Source: Macrotis lagotis
Taxonomy: Eukaryota; Chordata; Mammalia; Peramelemorphia; Peramelidae
Assembly (NCBI RefSeq): GCF_037893015.1
Contig: NC_133658.1
Location: 171,527,711-171,591,710, forward strand
DNA length: 64,000 nt
Reading direction: 5' to 3'
The notes below the pieces were generated by a model. It saw only the letters and a list, made by a program, of their open reading frames with translations, was not told the DNA's origin and made no database searches. This document shows positions 29,825 to 40,040 of the stretch, in pieces. The translations under genes and the position numbers were made by a program. Within the stretch, counting starts at the first letter, position 1. Each line of letters starts with the position of its first letter.

Positions 29825-30657
29825 GATCTCCCTAGGCTTTCCTCTCCCCATAGATATTCCTTCTTTTTCTAGAGGGATTGGGGGAAAGAGAGGAAAGGAG
29901 AAGAATATCTTTTGCATTTATGTGTTGTGTTTGATATCAGAAGAAACTGGACCTGCGGACAGAAGAGTTACAGTCTTTCAAAGAAACATGTATTGCAGCA
30001 GCCCTGGTGTTTTGAGTTCGCCATGATAAATTTAGAATGCTCCCGTCAGCGGTGTGCTAGGCCACTGAGTAAATAGCTACTTATGCAGTCATTTCAAACT
30101 CAACATGGAAAGAGACTATAATTGCATATATCAGGAAATGATATACTGGAGCACTTTTCTGAAATAACATGCTATTTGACCCAATATTTTCCAGAATGCA
30201 ACAGCCTCTTTGATCTCTGAGGCAAGCAGTCCTGACTGTGAACTCCAAATATCTGTGAGTTCCAAATCAGATGAAGATGCCCAGTCAGAGGGAAGGGCTG
30301 ATTAATAGACAGGCACAAATCCATAGATCTGTGGAGCCAGGCCTAGATGAGGCCAACAGGTCAGGACTAGGATGACAATTTAGAAACATGATGAAGGCAT
30401 TTCTCCATCTTCTGTAGAAATTTAAAACGACTCTGCAGACAGGTTCAAAAGCTATAGGCCCATGGGTTGGATTTTTCTTTGGTGAGTTTTAAATTTAATT
30501 TAATTTTTGTCTCTTTTAATTTAAACCTAATCTCTCCTTCCTCCTTTAGCCAGCCCCGCTCTTTCATTATAACACTAGGCAGATAGTAATTTCTCAATAA
30601 AAATTTAAGTATATATCTTGTAATTGTCAGAGCCGAAGGTAACTCCTTAGGTCTTTG
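29825..30657. other. Low-copy segment
   Basis: About 830 bp. 29990-30340 is comparatively rich in non-repetitive words and has CpG pairs in CTCCCGTCAGCGGTGTGC. An 87-codon plus frame (29763-30026) starts inside the SINE and is not credible. A TTAAATTTAATTTAATTTT run lies near 30490. Confidence 0.4.
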
Positions 30658-30849
30658 AAGCATCAGGATTTTTTTTTTTTTTTTTAGGTTTTTGCAAGGC
30701 AGGCAATGGGGTTAAGTGGCTTGCCCAAGGCCACATGGCTAGGCAATTATTAAGTATCTGAGGCCAGATTTGAACTCAGGTACTCCTGACTCCAGGGCCA
30801 GTGCTCTATCCACTGCACCACCTAGCCACCCCCAAAGCATCAGGATTTT
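30658..30849 (-). mobile_element. WSINE1-type CORE-SINE, 15-bp duplications
   Basis: Element 30673-30834 between AAGCATCAGGATTTT at 30658-30672 and 30835-30849. Long T tail, a small CAGG duplication in GCAAGGCAGGCAATGGGG, head CACCACCTAGCCACCCCC. Confidence 0.96.
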
Positions 30850-31080
30850 GAAAAATGCTGTTTTGGTAATCATCCCTGACTTTGTCTTATCTTTTGTCCC
30901 TCTCTCCTCCTCCTGCTTATCCACATCACTAGGCCAAGACAATATACAATACAGGTACTTTAGATTACATTAAATTGTGAGTTTCTTGAGGTCATGTACT
31001 ATCTTTTGCCTTTTTTTTGGATGCCCAGTGATTAGCATAGTGTCTGACATTATTTAATAAATGTTTATTGGCTGATAACA
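30850..31080 (+). mobile_element. L2 LINE 3' end (from about 30966)
   Basis: AAATTGTGAGTTTCTTGAGG, CCAGTGATTAGCATAGTGTC and AATAAATGTTTATTGGCTGA. The part before 30966 is unassigned. Confidence 0.75.
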
Positions 31081-31199
31081 TATGATCACTCTTTGAAACA
31101 GAACTTCCTTTGGAATTCTGCAGGAAAAATGAACAAAAATATTTTTTCATTTTATAAAACATTTTACCAGTGTTTTATAAACATTTTACATTTTACAAA

Positions 31200-31335
31200 A
31201 ATTGTATTTCCTATATCAAGATTGGCATTTAAGTCTTTCCACAATATGGCACCAGTCTAATGATCCTGCTTTAGCTCTTCCTACTCTCCCCAGATGAGTC
31301 TCTTCCTCTCTCCTCCCTCCCCCCACCTAGGTCTC
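31200..31335 (+). mobile_element. L2 LINE fragment
   Basis: CATTTAAGTCTTTCCACAAT and TGGCACCAGTCTAATGATCC correspond to the L2 stretch that follows the ORF2 end. Confidence 0.65.
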
Positions 31336-31371
31336 TAGTGTTCCCTATATCCACCACATGCTTCTAAACCA

Positions 31372-31535
31372 GGGATTTTTAACCTACTTGTATTAAAGAC
31401 ATTTTTGACAGGCTGATGTAAACTTAAAAATCCCTAATAAGCTGTTTGAAAATTTATAAAGTAAAAACATAATATTATAAAGGAAAACAATTATACTGAA
31501 ACATAATTATCAAGATATTAAAAAGTACATAGAAT
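31372..31535 (-). mobile_element. hAT-like MITE (TTCTTAACCT-terminal family)
   Basis: CAGGGATTTTTAACCTACTT, CATTTTTGACAGGCTGATGT and TATAAAGGAAAACAATTATA, and an ATTATCAAGATATTAAAAA stretch, align in reverse with the element at 34848-35036. The right terminus is eroded. Confidence 0.65.
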
Positions 31536-31685
31536 CCCAGATTATATATGTATAATCTATATCAGATTGCTCTCTGTAAAGGGGAATAAGGAGGGAGAAA
31601 AATGTGAAACTCAAAGTCTTACAAAAAATGAATATTGAAAACTGTCTTCGTGAGTAGTTGGCAAAATAAATTTATAAAAAAAATC
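31536..31685 (+). mobile_element. L1 LINE 3' tail
   Basis: TCTATATCAGATTGCTCTCT, GGGGAATAAGGAGGGAGAAA, AATGAATATTGAAAACTGTC and GGCAAAATAAATTTATAAAA form an extremely short L1 3' end. Confidence 0.75.
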
Positions 31686-31689
31686 CCTG

Positions 31690-32210
31690 TTATATATATT
31701 TTGCTCTGGCTTATCTCCCTGCCCCAAATACCTTCATCTTTTGTTTTTACTTATCTAAATATTATAGTTTCTTCAAGGCTCAATTGAAGACATATCTGTC
31801 AGTGAAGAACACTTGATAATTCTGGTTCAAACCATCTTTCTTTCTAGGACATCCCACTCTATAGATATATATTTTGACACTCTTTTCTTCAACTCTACTA
31901 CTTGGGGTCCCTGTTTTCCTTCAAGACTCAGTTCAAGAACTGTCTTTTGAAGAATATCTACCTAGTCCCTTCAGTTGCTGGTTCCTCGCCACTCAGGGTA
32001 ACCTTTGTATCTCTTTCTCTCTCTGCGTTCATTTCATATATTGATGTGTCTTCTCTGATAGAATGTAAACACTTTCAATGTGGGAACAGTTTCATTGTTG
32101 TCATGAAATCCTTGGTACTCAACCAATACCTGTTGATTGATTTCTGATGTTTTGAATTGCCCCTTATTGTTTCAAGGGAATTTTATTTTTACAATAAAAG
32201 TGTTAACCTT
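31690..32210 (+). mobile_element. L2 LINE fragments, including duplicated block
   Basis: L2 3' pieces. 31836-32070 (CTTTCTTTCTAGGACATCCC to TCTCTGATAGAATGTAAAC) is closely repeated at 32962-33180. The last part GTACTCAACCAATACCTGTT is the L2 terminus. Confidence 0.75.
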
Positions 32211-32219
32211 GTATCAGAG

Positions 32220-32540
32220 GGCTCAATTATTCTTTCTGCTCACCTAGTATATCTTTCTTCCTCCTCTCTGCCTTTTCAAATTTTGCCCCTCCTTCACAAC
32301 CCCCTCATTTCCTGCCTTCTCTGTGAAACCCTCTCCAACTGCTTTAGCCCGAAGTAATCCTTCTTTCCTTTAAGCTCCTAAATCATTTATCATTTGTGTC
32401 AACCCTTATTATAGACTGCTTTATGCTGATTTAAATTTTCATATATATATATGTCATGTTATCCCAGTGGGAAAATCGGTTTGTCTTAATATATAATAAG
32501 GATTGTCGTAAGTCTCTGTATTCTCTCTCTACTGCACCTT
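32220..32540 (+). mobile_element. L2 LINE fragment
   Basis: CTTCCTCCTCTCTGCCTTTT, CTTCTCTGTGAAACCCTCTC and AAATCATTTATCATTTGTG match the CT-rich L2 3' region. Confidence 0.6.
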
Positions 32541-32544
32541 GTAG

Positions 32545-32815
32545 AATAAATACAGAGCTAGGTGCTACAGTAGGTAAAATAACTGGCTTTGGGGTTTAAA
32601 TTAGATCTAAGTTCAAATTCAGACTCAGGCACTTTCCTAGGCAAGTTACTTAACCTATACTTGTCTCAGTTTTTTTCAACTATAAAATGAGGATAAAAAA
32701 AAAGTACCTACCTCCCAGGGTTGTTGTGAGTATAAAAATGAGATAATATTCATAAAATGCTTTATGTAAAGCCCCAAACCCTATTATAGTTAAAGCACAT
32801 AGCAGGTTCTTAATT
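32545..32815 (+). mobile_element. MIR/Ther-type CORE-SINE
   Basis: Near full length: GCTACAGTAGGTAAAATAAC head, CTAGGCAAGTTACTTAACCT, TTCAACTATAAAATGAGGAT, CTCCCAGGGTTGTTGTGAGT and the 3' end ATTATAGTTAAAGCACATAG. Confidence 0.8.
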
Positions 32816-32961
32816 AGTACTCCCAGTTGAATTCTGAGACTCTTCTTCCAGTCTCAGCTACTATCCTTTTTCCAGGGTCAGAAACCATAACCCATCTGCC
32901 GTAAACTGCATTGAGACTAGTCTTTAAAACTAGGCACAAAGCCATGTTTTTCTTCACATAG

Positions 32962-33310
32962 CTTTCTTTCTAGGACATGCCATTACATAGATATATTTTG
33001 ACACTCTTTTCTTTAACTCTACTACTTGGGGTCCCTGTTTTCCTTCAAGACTCGGCTCAGGGACTGTCTTCTGAAGAATATCTGTCCTAGCCCCTTCACT
33101 TGCCTCCCAGGTTAACCTTTGAATCTCCTCTGTATGCATTTCATATATTTATATGGTGTCTTCTCTGATGTGATGCAAACTTCTTAAATTATCTTATGTT
33201 TACTTATCTATTTATTCATCATTGCTCTAGGAGAATGTAAGCTTGATGGAAATGATTTGTTGTCTTTGTATCCCAGTAATCAAGAGCACATAGTAAATAT
33301 TTTTCTCTCA
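32962..33310 (+). mobile_element. L2 LINE 3' end, second copy of duplicated block
   Basis: 32962-33180 repeats 31836-32070, including the identical CTACTACTTGGGGTCCCTGT and TTTTCCTTCAAGACTC. It then continues into an L2 terminus (GAATGTAAGCTTGATGGAAA, GTATCCCAGTAATCAAGAGC). Confidence 0.8.
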
Positions 33311-33317
33311 TTTTTTT

Positions 33318-33515
33318 TTTTCAGTTGGGTCAGACTCTTTCTGACCCCACTTCGAATTTTCTTGACAAAGACACTGGAGTAGTTTGCCATTTCCTTCTCC
33401 AGCTCCTTTTACAGATGAGGAAACTGAGGCAAAAAGGGTAAAATGGTTTGCCCAGGTTCACATAGCTAGGAAATGTTTAAGACCAGATTTAAACTCAGGA
33501 AGATGAGTTACCCCC
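33318..33515 (-). mobile_element. MAR1-type CORE-SINE
   Basis: TTTTCAGTTGGGTCAGACTC, AAAGACACTGGAGTAGTTTG, ACAGATGAGGAAACTGAGGC and ATTTAAACTCAGGAAGATGA. Head missing; a C run follows at 33512. Confidence 0.85.
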
Positions 33516-33792
33516 CCCCCAGTAAAACTTTATAAATGCTTATGCCCCTACCCCCCAAAAATGAGGAATTGAATTGAAATCCCAGCCAAACTACTAATGA
33601 GGCAAAACAGAAATGAAGAAAGTTATGGCTCACAGAGCTAATCTGAATAATATTCCTTCCCCCACTCTAAATCAGAGTTTCAACTCTGATTTGCTCTAAG
33701 GATAAGTGGATCATGAGTTATATATCCTAGAGCAGATGATAGTAGATTGATAGTTACTATGTGAATGGCTTGAAAAATAAAGATCTTAAGCA

Positions 33793-33796
<4 letters not shown>
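33516..33796. other. Low-copy DNA
   Basis: AAATCAGAGTTTCAACTCTGATTT (33670-33693) is a perfect 11-base inverted repeat with a 2-base centre. Otherwise nothing seen. Confidence 0.45.

Positions 33797-33853
<57 letters not shown>
33797..33853. repeat. (TC)n microsatellite
   Basis: About 56 bp of CT dinucleotides; the poly Ser/Leu frame across it is an artefact. Confidence 0.95.
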
Positions 33854-33858
<5 letters not shown>

Positions 33859-33859
33859 A

Positions 33860-34035
33860 TCTCATCAAAGATCAAAGTCTGATATTCAAAATCTATGCAA
33901 GAGTAAAATCCATTCTCAATGGACTAAGTGGCCAAGGAGGAGAATTTTACAAGAGAAAACAAATTGTAAATAATAACTTGACAGTGTTTAAGATCCCTGT
34001 TCATTAGAGAAAAGCAAAAAAAAAAAAAACCCAAA
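33860..34035 (+). mobile_element. Possible old L1 ORF2 fragment
   Basis: GATATTCAAAATCTATGCAA, GGAGAATTTTACAAGAGAAA and CATTAGAGAAAAGCAAA fit the ORF2 C-terminal region (ISRIY...FSKED...LAIREMQ) only loosely. Confidence 0.45.
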
Positions 34036-34294
34036 TCCAAAACTTGAGTAAGGACTAATCAATTAATCAAAATTTTGAAAAATAATCAAATTTGGTATTT
34101 TCAGACCTCTGGTCCTCTTCTTGCCTCTTTAGTTGAATTGTGAATCTCCTCAAGGTTTGCTTTTTTTGTTGCCTCTATTGCTGTTGTTGTTTTGCAAAGC
34201 AATAAGGCAATATATGATTAGTATTATAAACTAACCCTACTTTTTAATTTGATAAAGCTACTATCCCCAAACTTTGGTCTTTTTCAGTATATAT

Positions 34295-34640
34295 TCTGTA
34301 TTTGTTTATGTACATGTTGTCTCCATCAGTAGAATGTAAGTTCCTTGAGAGCAGGGATTGTTCCATGTTTGTCTACATCTCTTACACCTAGTATAATATC
34401 TTGCCAATGATGATCTGATGTCTGTCGTTTGTTCTCAAAGAACCACGACATCTAGGAGGCGATGCCATAACAAGCAGATAAATTGGATTTGACTGAGAGG
34501 AGCTATGCTAAGTCATCAGCCTCACTTTCTCCTCCACAGTCATCTGGGTCCAATGGTCAAATATGAATCAGGATGGCAGAAGATGACCCTGGAAAGTGGG
34601 TTTATTTAATGAAAGCTTGTTAGTTCATTGTTATTATCAA
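34295..34640 (+). mobile_element. L2 LINE 3' end split by RTE-tailed SINE
   Basis: AGAATGTAAGTTCCTTGAGA, GCAGGGATTG and CCTAGTATAATATCTTGCCA belong to an L2 terminus. The final TTTAATGAAAGCTTGTTAGT resumes at about 34603 after the inserted SINE. Confidence 0.7.
34412..34602 (-). mobile_element. RTE-tailed SINE
   Basis: GTTTGTTCTCAAAGAACCAC, AGGAGGCGATGCCATAACAA, TCATCAGCCTCACTTTCTCC, CATCTGGGTCCAATGGTCAA, AATCAGGATGGCAGAAGATG. Same family and orientation as 27470 and 52211. Confidence 0.75.
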
Positions 34641-34770
34641 AATGACAAAATTATTCATAGATGCTTTGTGTATAATAGGAAAAATTGGAAACAACATGTA
34701 TGCATATTGATGTATAACAAAATGTACACACATTCATAGAAAATGTCATGTGTTATATTATGTGTCAAAT
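34640..34770 (+). mobile_element. L1 LINE old fragment
   Basis: AAATTATTCATAGATGCTTT, AGGAAAAATTGGAAACAACA and CATATTGATGTATAACAAAA correspond to the FIAALF...KNW part of ORF2 and what follows. Confidence 0.6.
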
Positions 34771-34847
34771 TTGTATTATATTTTATATGTAGATACAAAA
34801 AACTGATAAGTGGTTTGGAAATATGCTCTGGTATATCAGTCTAAGAT

Positions 34848-35036
34848 AAGAGTTCTTAACCTGGGCTCTATGAACTTTGTTTTATTCTTTCATTTTTTAG
34901 CTGTATTTAAATATAATTAGTTTCTTTTGTAATTCTGTATAGTTTATTTTATGCATTTAAAAATATTCTGAGAAGTGGTTCATTGATCTCACTAGATTGT
35001 CAAGACTCCATGGTTCAAACAAGGTTAAGAACCCCT
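34848..35036 (+). mobile_element. hAT-like MITE with both termini
   Basis: The left end AGAGTTCTTAACCT and right end AGGTTAAGAACCCCT are inverted. The interior contains TGTATTTAAATATAATTAGT, TTTATGCATTTAAAAATATT and AGAAGTGGTTCATTGATCTC. TCTAAG occurs on both sides (34840-34845, 35039-35044), compatible with an eroded 8-bp duplication. Confidence 0.78.
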
Positions 35037-35059
35037 GATCTAAGGGAATGCTTTTGTAG

Positions 35060-35340
35060 CAATAAAAATAACAAGAAAATTAATTGCATTCAGTGATAAA
35101 CCAAAGAAATCAAAATTAGAATAAAATATTCATTTATGATGGCTTCAAAAAAACAACCATCAAATTGCATAAACCTATAGTCAGAAAGAACATCAGAAGT
35201 AGGGGAGAGAGTAAATAAGCTATTATTATCTTACTATTTTATAAAAGTTTATATTTTTAAAAATGTAAATAGTTTAGATTACATGATTTTACTGGGAGTT
35301 TATTCATGATTTTGTTTGTATTTATTGAGGCTATTATTAA
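35060..35340. other. AT-rich DNA, nothing recognised
   Basis: No feature identified. Confidence 0.4.
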
Positions 35341-35344
35341 GCTT

Positions 35345-35480
35345 ATGATAAATAGAAGCCAACATTTATATGGGATTCTGAGGTTTGAAAGTACAAATAT
35401 TTTCTCATTTTATCTTCATAATAATTCTGGGAGTTAGTGCTGTTTTTATTTGCACATTATTGCTAGCATAGATGCTTATA
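35345..35480 (+). mobile_element. MIR variant, 5' part
   Basis: CCAACATTTATATGGGATTC, TTCTCATTTTATCTTCATAA and TAATTCTGGGAGTTAGTGCT. Interrupted by the MAR1 insertion. Confidence 0.6.
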
Positions 35481-35481
35481 A

Positions 35482-35745
35482 TAAATAATGGGCAGCTAGG
35501 TGGTACAGTAGATAGAGGACTGGGAATCAGAAAGATTCGTCTTCTTGAGTTCAAGTCTGGCCCCAGACATTTACTAGCTGTGTGATCTTGAGCAATCACT
35601 TATCCCTGATTGCTTCAGTTCCTCATTTGTAAAATGAGCTGGAGAAGGAAATGACAAACTTCCCCAGTATCTTTGCCAAGAAAACCCTACATAGTGTGTC
35701 ACAGAGAGTCATACATGACTAAGATGACTCAATAACAAATAATAA
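35482..35745 (+). mobile_element. MAR1-type CORE-SINE, full length
   Basis: GGGCAGCTAGGTGGTACAGT to AAGATGACTCAATAACAAAT, including the RTE-like tail CCCAGTATCTTTGCCAAGAA. AAATAAT flanks it on both sides (about 35482 and 35736). Confidence 0.9.
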
Positions 35746-36077
35746 AATATTTATTAAAATGATAAAGAAAATGCAAAAGGTAGCCAGAAATTAGAGCTAG
35801 AAGAAAAGATCCAGTAAAAAGAGGGAACTACATTGGCATCTGAAACCCAGACCTTACCACCCAAAGTCCATTATTATTGATCTATATCCAGAACCATTAG
35901 AGGATCCTTGCTAACTACAGTTGCTACCTGTCCTTTTCGCCTTTCTAAGAAAAATCTTATTTCATCTAATTTTGTGGGGACAGACCTTGAACTCCCCTTA
36001 GATCAAATGATACAAAGCTTAAGTTAAAAAAAAAGCAATAAAACAAGCACTTCCATAACATGATAGAATTTTTAAAA
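35746..36077. other. Low-copy DNA
   Basis: No repeat or gene recognised. Confidence 0.4.
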
Positions 36078-36251
36078 AAATTATGATTGAGGGGTGACTA
36101 GATGGTGAAGTGGATAAAGCTTTGGCCCTGGAGTCAGGAGTACCTGGGTTCAAATCCGGTCTCAGACACTTAATAATTACCTAGCTGTGAGGCCTTGGGC
36201 AAGCCACTTAACCCCATTTGTCTTGCAAAAACCTAAAAAAAAATTATGATT
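36078..36251 (+). mobile_element. WSINE1-type CORE-SINE, 11-bp duplications
   Basis: Element 36089-36240 between AAATTATGATT at 36078-36088 and 36241-36251. The head is GAGGGGTGACTAGATGGTGA, more altered than in other copies. Confidence 0.93.
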
Positions 36252-36284
36252 TCAGATAAAACTGAAAATTCTTTTAAATATATG

Positions 36285-36425
36285 ATAAAGTTATGTAACT
36301 TTTTTCTTCCCTCCCCCACCTCCTGCCTGAGAGTTGACTACCATAGAAATAAATATATGTATACATATAATATCATTCCATATGAGCTTCTATTTATCAG
36401 TTCTTTCTCTTAATATTGTATATAA
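36285..36425 (-). mobile_element. L1 LINE 3' end, old type
   Basis: CCCTCCCCCACCTCCTGCCT, GAGTTGACTACCATAG, ATATCATTCCATATGAGCTT, CTATTTATCAGTTCTTTCTC. Confidence 0.6.
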
Positions 36426-36524
36426 GAACAGCAACATTGTTTCAAAAACAGTTTGAGTAATTAAGTTTTAATTTTTTAAAGAATTTTGCTAGCATCTAAA
36501 GAGGGAATAGCAAAGAAAAAAGAT

Positions 36525-36655
36525 AATAACAATAACTAGCATTCATATAGCCCTTTATTAAGATTTGTAGGTTACTTTAAAGATATCTCATTTGTTCCCC
36601 TTGAGAACTCTGTAGGGGTAGATGCTAAAATTATCCCCATTTTACAGATGAACAC
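36525..36655 (+). mobile_element. MIR variant
   Basis: AATAACTAGCATTCATATAG, AAATTATCCCCATTTTACAG. Confidence 0.65.
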
Positions 36656-36659
36656 TTGG

Positions 36660-37300
36660 TCTGGTTGTGACTTTTGCCTCCTTTTCTACCTTAGATGAAA
36701 GAGTATTAGAGATGAAATGGATCAGGCTAAAACCTACATTAAGCTCTCAAAGATAAAAAGAGCAAACCTCTGGAGGTCTAGGGCTGGGAGTACTTGCCAG
36801 AGTTTGCAGGCAACCAAGCCTGATGAAAAGTGAAGCTCCCCAGGAACCTGTTTGAACCCGCCTAACAAGAGACCACTGCAGCTTGCAAGGGAGAGACTTC
36901 ATCCATCCATTATTTACCTTTTGGAGGTAAAGTTGGTAGGGACAGGTGTTAAGTAACACCCCCCATGCCCCAATTCCTCCCAGAGGCTGAAGTCCCTGAG
37001 GACTTCAGGTGTTGGAGGGAAATGTTTGACTTTTTTGCTAAACTTGCTTAATGAAAATTCCTTTGTAAAAGCTAATTGATGTTAATTGTTAAATTCTGTG
37101 AAAAAACTGTCACCTTAAATGATTTTGGAGAAAATATACTGATTAATGGCTCAAAGCTATAACTGTAGAAGGTCACCTTGACTCCCCTCAGGGATACTTC
37201 AAGAACCCTTTGGGAGAAGTGTAGCCTTGCTTTGAGGACCCACTTGAGAGTGGGAGTTGAAAAACCCTCCAAGATTTTAAAGGCAATATTATTATTTTTT
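36660..37300. other. Low-copy segment with hairpin and inverted ends
   Basis: Contains the perfect hairpin at 36987-37008 and an 8-bp inverted pair TTGGAGGG (37012-37019) / CCCTCCAA (37266-37273). Could be a small DNA transposon or an LTR remnant, or simply low-copy DNA. No ORF with a domain. Confidence 0.35.
36987..37008. repeat. Perfect 9-bp hairpin
   Basis: CTGAAGTCC, loop CTGA, GGACTTCAG. On its own it is not a terminator because this is eukaryotic DNA. Confidence 0.85.
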
Positions 37301-37940
37301 CTCTCATTTTTATTTAATAAAATGAGATTCAGAAAGATTCAATAACTTGCCCAAGATTAATCAATGAATCTTTTTGAATCTCATTTTTCCTTAAATATAA
37401 AGTAAAGCTTGATGCTAAGTCTTTTAACTTGAAATGTATTGCTTTTTCTAGCATAGTATGCTGCCTTCCCAGCTTTTTCTATCAATCTGGTTATCCTTAG
37501 AGTCAGTTTTTCTTCTGATAGCCATTGATCTAAACTTGACCCTAGTGACTGCCCCCTTTTAATCCTAAAATTAATTCTTCCTTGATTTTCTGGCTTGACA
37601 ACTATCATCAAGTTATCATCCTATGAAGTCCCCATTTTCAAATTAACAGTGCTTCTAAACTGGACACTTCATCTCTTCATCCATTTATAGAGCTTAGAGC
37701 TTAGATTGGCAAGTATTAGGCATAATGAACCTTTCTCTCAGCTGCCAGTTACACCTGTGTTCTTTTTATTTAAATTTAATTAGCCTTGCTTTCTTAAAGT
37801 TTAGACAATCAACAAAATAATAAATCAAATCCTGTTAAATAGCATTTGCCAATTTTTAAGATGTAAATGCTAACACTGAAATTTATTTATCAACTTTTGT
37901 AAACCATTGGGACTGAGTCCAACACACCCCTGATCTTATA
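37301..37940. other. Low-copy DNA with a MIR scrap
   Basis: AAATGAGATTCAGAAAGATT and ATAACTTGCCCAAGATTAAT (37318-37362) look like a MIR CORE piece. The remainder is AT-rich and unassigned; GGGACTGAGTCCAACACACC (about 37910) resembles a motif near 29450. Confidence 0.45.
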
Positions 37941-38463
37941 TGTGCCCTTTAATTTTTAAAATAATTTATTATTTAATTTTAATTTTCTTTTCTTTTTAAA
38001 TTTTGAGTTCCAGATTCTCTCCTTACTTTTCACCTCTCCCCATTCACTAAAAAGACAAGTAACATATCAATTATACATGAGAAATCATGCAAAACATGTT
38101 TGTATAAGAAACATTTTTAAAAGAGCAATATATATTATATATAAATAATATATATATATGTATATATGATTTTCCCTTATTGAACCAATTCCAATGAGAG
38201 GTTCAACTCAAGCATTGTCTGCCATTACCTCTACCCCCCCCCCCACATTTTCCCCTCTATTGTAAAAGCTCTTCCATGTGTACCTCTTTTGAGAATCTTT
38301 TCCCAGTTCTACCACTCCCTTCCTTCCTCCTCGTAGTATATCTGTCTTTTTCACGCTTATGTTCTTTTTTTAGGGAGCTCTTCCCAATATAATTGACTCA
38401 TAGTTGTGCACACTTTCTATGTAGAATTCTTCTAACTGCCCCAATACTGACAAAGCTCTTAAG

Positions 38464-38792
38464 AGTAATATGTTTAAACAAAGACCAAAAATTATTACCT
38501 TCAATATTTTTTTAAAAAGTTATCTTATGTACTACATAATTTTGCTATCTCTAATATTTTATTTTTTCCTCAAGGATATGTTTTTCTGTCAACACATTCA
38601 ATTCTGATCAATGCATAGCATGGAAACAATGTAAAGATTATCAGATTGCCTTCTGTGGGGGGAGGGGGAGGGAAGGGAGGTTGGGAGAAAAAGTGTAGAA
38701 TTCAAACTCTTAGCAAAAAATGATAGGTAGAAACTACTATTGTATATATTTGGAAAACAAATAAAATATGTATATAATAAAAAAGTAATATG
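38464..38792 (+). mobile_element. Short L1 3' end nested in L1
   Basis: Insert 38473-38783 between AGTAATATG at 38464-38472 and 38784-38792. It is only the 3' UTR: AAACAAAGACCAAAAATTAT, TCAATGCATAGCATGGAAAC, CTTCTGTGGGGGGAGGGGG and an A-rich tail. Confidence 0.92.
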
Positions 38793-38845
38793 CATCATTC
38801 TTCCATATAGGAATGTAAAAATTCAGCTTTATTGAGTGTTACGAT

Positions 38846-39023
38846 TTTATGTTTACTTTTTTTTTAAGGTTTTTGCAGGGCAATGGGGTTAAGTGGCTTG
38901 CCCAAGGCCACACAGTTAGCTAATTATTAAGTGTCTGAGGCTGGATTTGAACTCAGGTACTCCTGGCTCCAGGGCCAGTGCTCTATTCACTGCCACCTAG
39001 CTGCCCCTTTATGTTTACTTTTT
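38846..39023 (-). mobile_element. WSINE1-type CORE-SINE, 16-bp duplications
   Basis: Insert 38862-39007 between TTTATGTTTACTTTTT at 38846-38861 and 39008-39023, inside the minus-strand L1. Confidence 0.96.
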
Positions 39024-40040
39024 AATGCTTTTCTTGAATCTTGAGTTTGAATGTCAAAATTTTTTATTCAGTTCTGGTCTTTTCATCAGAACTGACCTCT
39101 GGTAAGAAGTCCTCTTCTTCAATAATGTTCATTTTCCTACTCAAAATGCTCAATTTTGCTGGATAGATTATTCTTGGTTATATTTTTTGAAATAAGATTT
39201 TCTAAATCTTCCATTCCTTTAATGTGTAAGCTGCTAAACCTTATGATCCTAACCTGGCTCCACAATTTCTGAAGTTTTTCTTTCTGACTGCTTGCAATAT
39301 TTAATGAGGAAACTCTGGAATTTAGCTATAATATTTGTGGAAATTTTCATTTTGGGATCTGTGCAGTTGTTGATCAGTATATTCTTTCTATTTCTATTTT
39401 TATCTCCCAGAGCTAAGATATCAGGGTAGTTTACCTTGATAATTTCAGTCATTCTTAAATATCTCTTCTTTATCTATTTTCTAGGTCAGTTGTTTTTCCA
39501 ATGAGTTTTTCCTCTATGTTCTTCTTTTTTTTTTTAACTTTTTCTTATTGTTTCTTGAAGTGTCATCAAGTCATTAACTTCAACTTGCCCAATTCTAATT
39601 TTTAAGGAATTATTTTCTTTAGTGAGCTTTTGTACCTCTATTTCCAGTTGATCAATTATGTTTTTTAAGGAACTCTTTTCTTTAATAAATTTTGTACTTC
39701 ATTTTCAATTTTTAAAGGAGTTTTTCTATTCAATGAATTTCAGTGCCTCTTTTACTATTTGACCAATTCTATTCTATAACGTGTGATTTTGTTCAGTATT
39801 TTTTTTTGTGCCACTTTTATCAAGCTGGTAATTTTCTTTTTGTAATTTTCTTGCATTCTTCTCATTTCCCCTCAACTTTTTTCTACTACCAGTTTCTCTT
39901 CTTTCTTCAACTCTTTTAGGAATTCTTGCTGGCTTTGGATGCAATAAGCATTTTTCTTTGAGGCTTTTTGTTGTTAGCTGTTTTCATATTGTTGTCTTCT
40001 GGGTTTCCAAATATAAACCTGCCTTTCCTTATAATAAAGA

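Larger units (their letters stand above)
37945..40040 (-). mobile_element. L1 LINE, internally deleted, carrying two insertions
   Basis: 3' UTR at 37945-38130, then a TA-rich join, then the 5'/ORF1 part (38165-40040). The coding sense is the reverse strand: around 39600-39660 it reads QLEIEVQKLTKEN, a coiled-coil pattern of L1 ORF1. Nearly all of ORF2 is absent, as in the L1 at 9280. A plus-strand L1 and a WSINE are inserted in it. Confidence 0.75.

Noticed and set aside
29440-37930. Shared motif GGGACTGGCTCCAGCATACC / GGGACTGAGTCCAACACACC near 29450 and 37910
   Set aside because: Only about 30 bp align; too short to define a family without a genome search.
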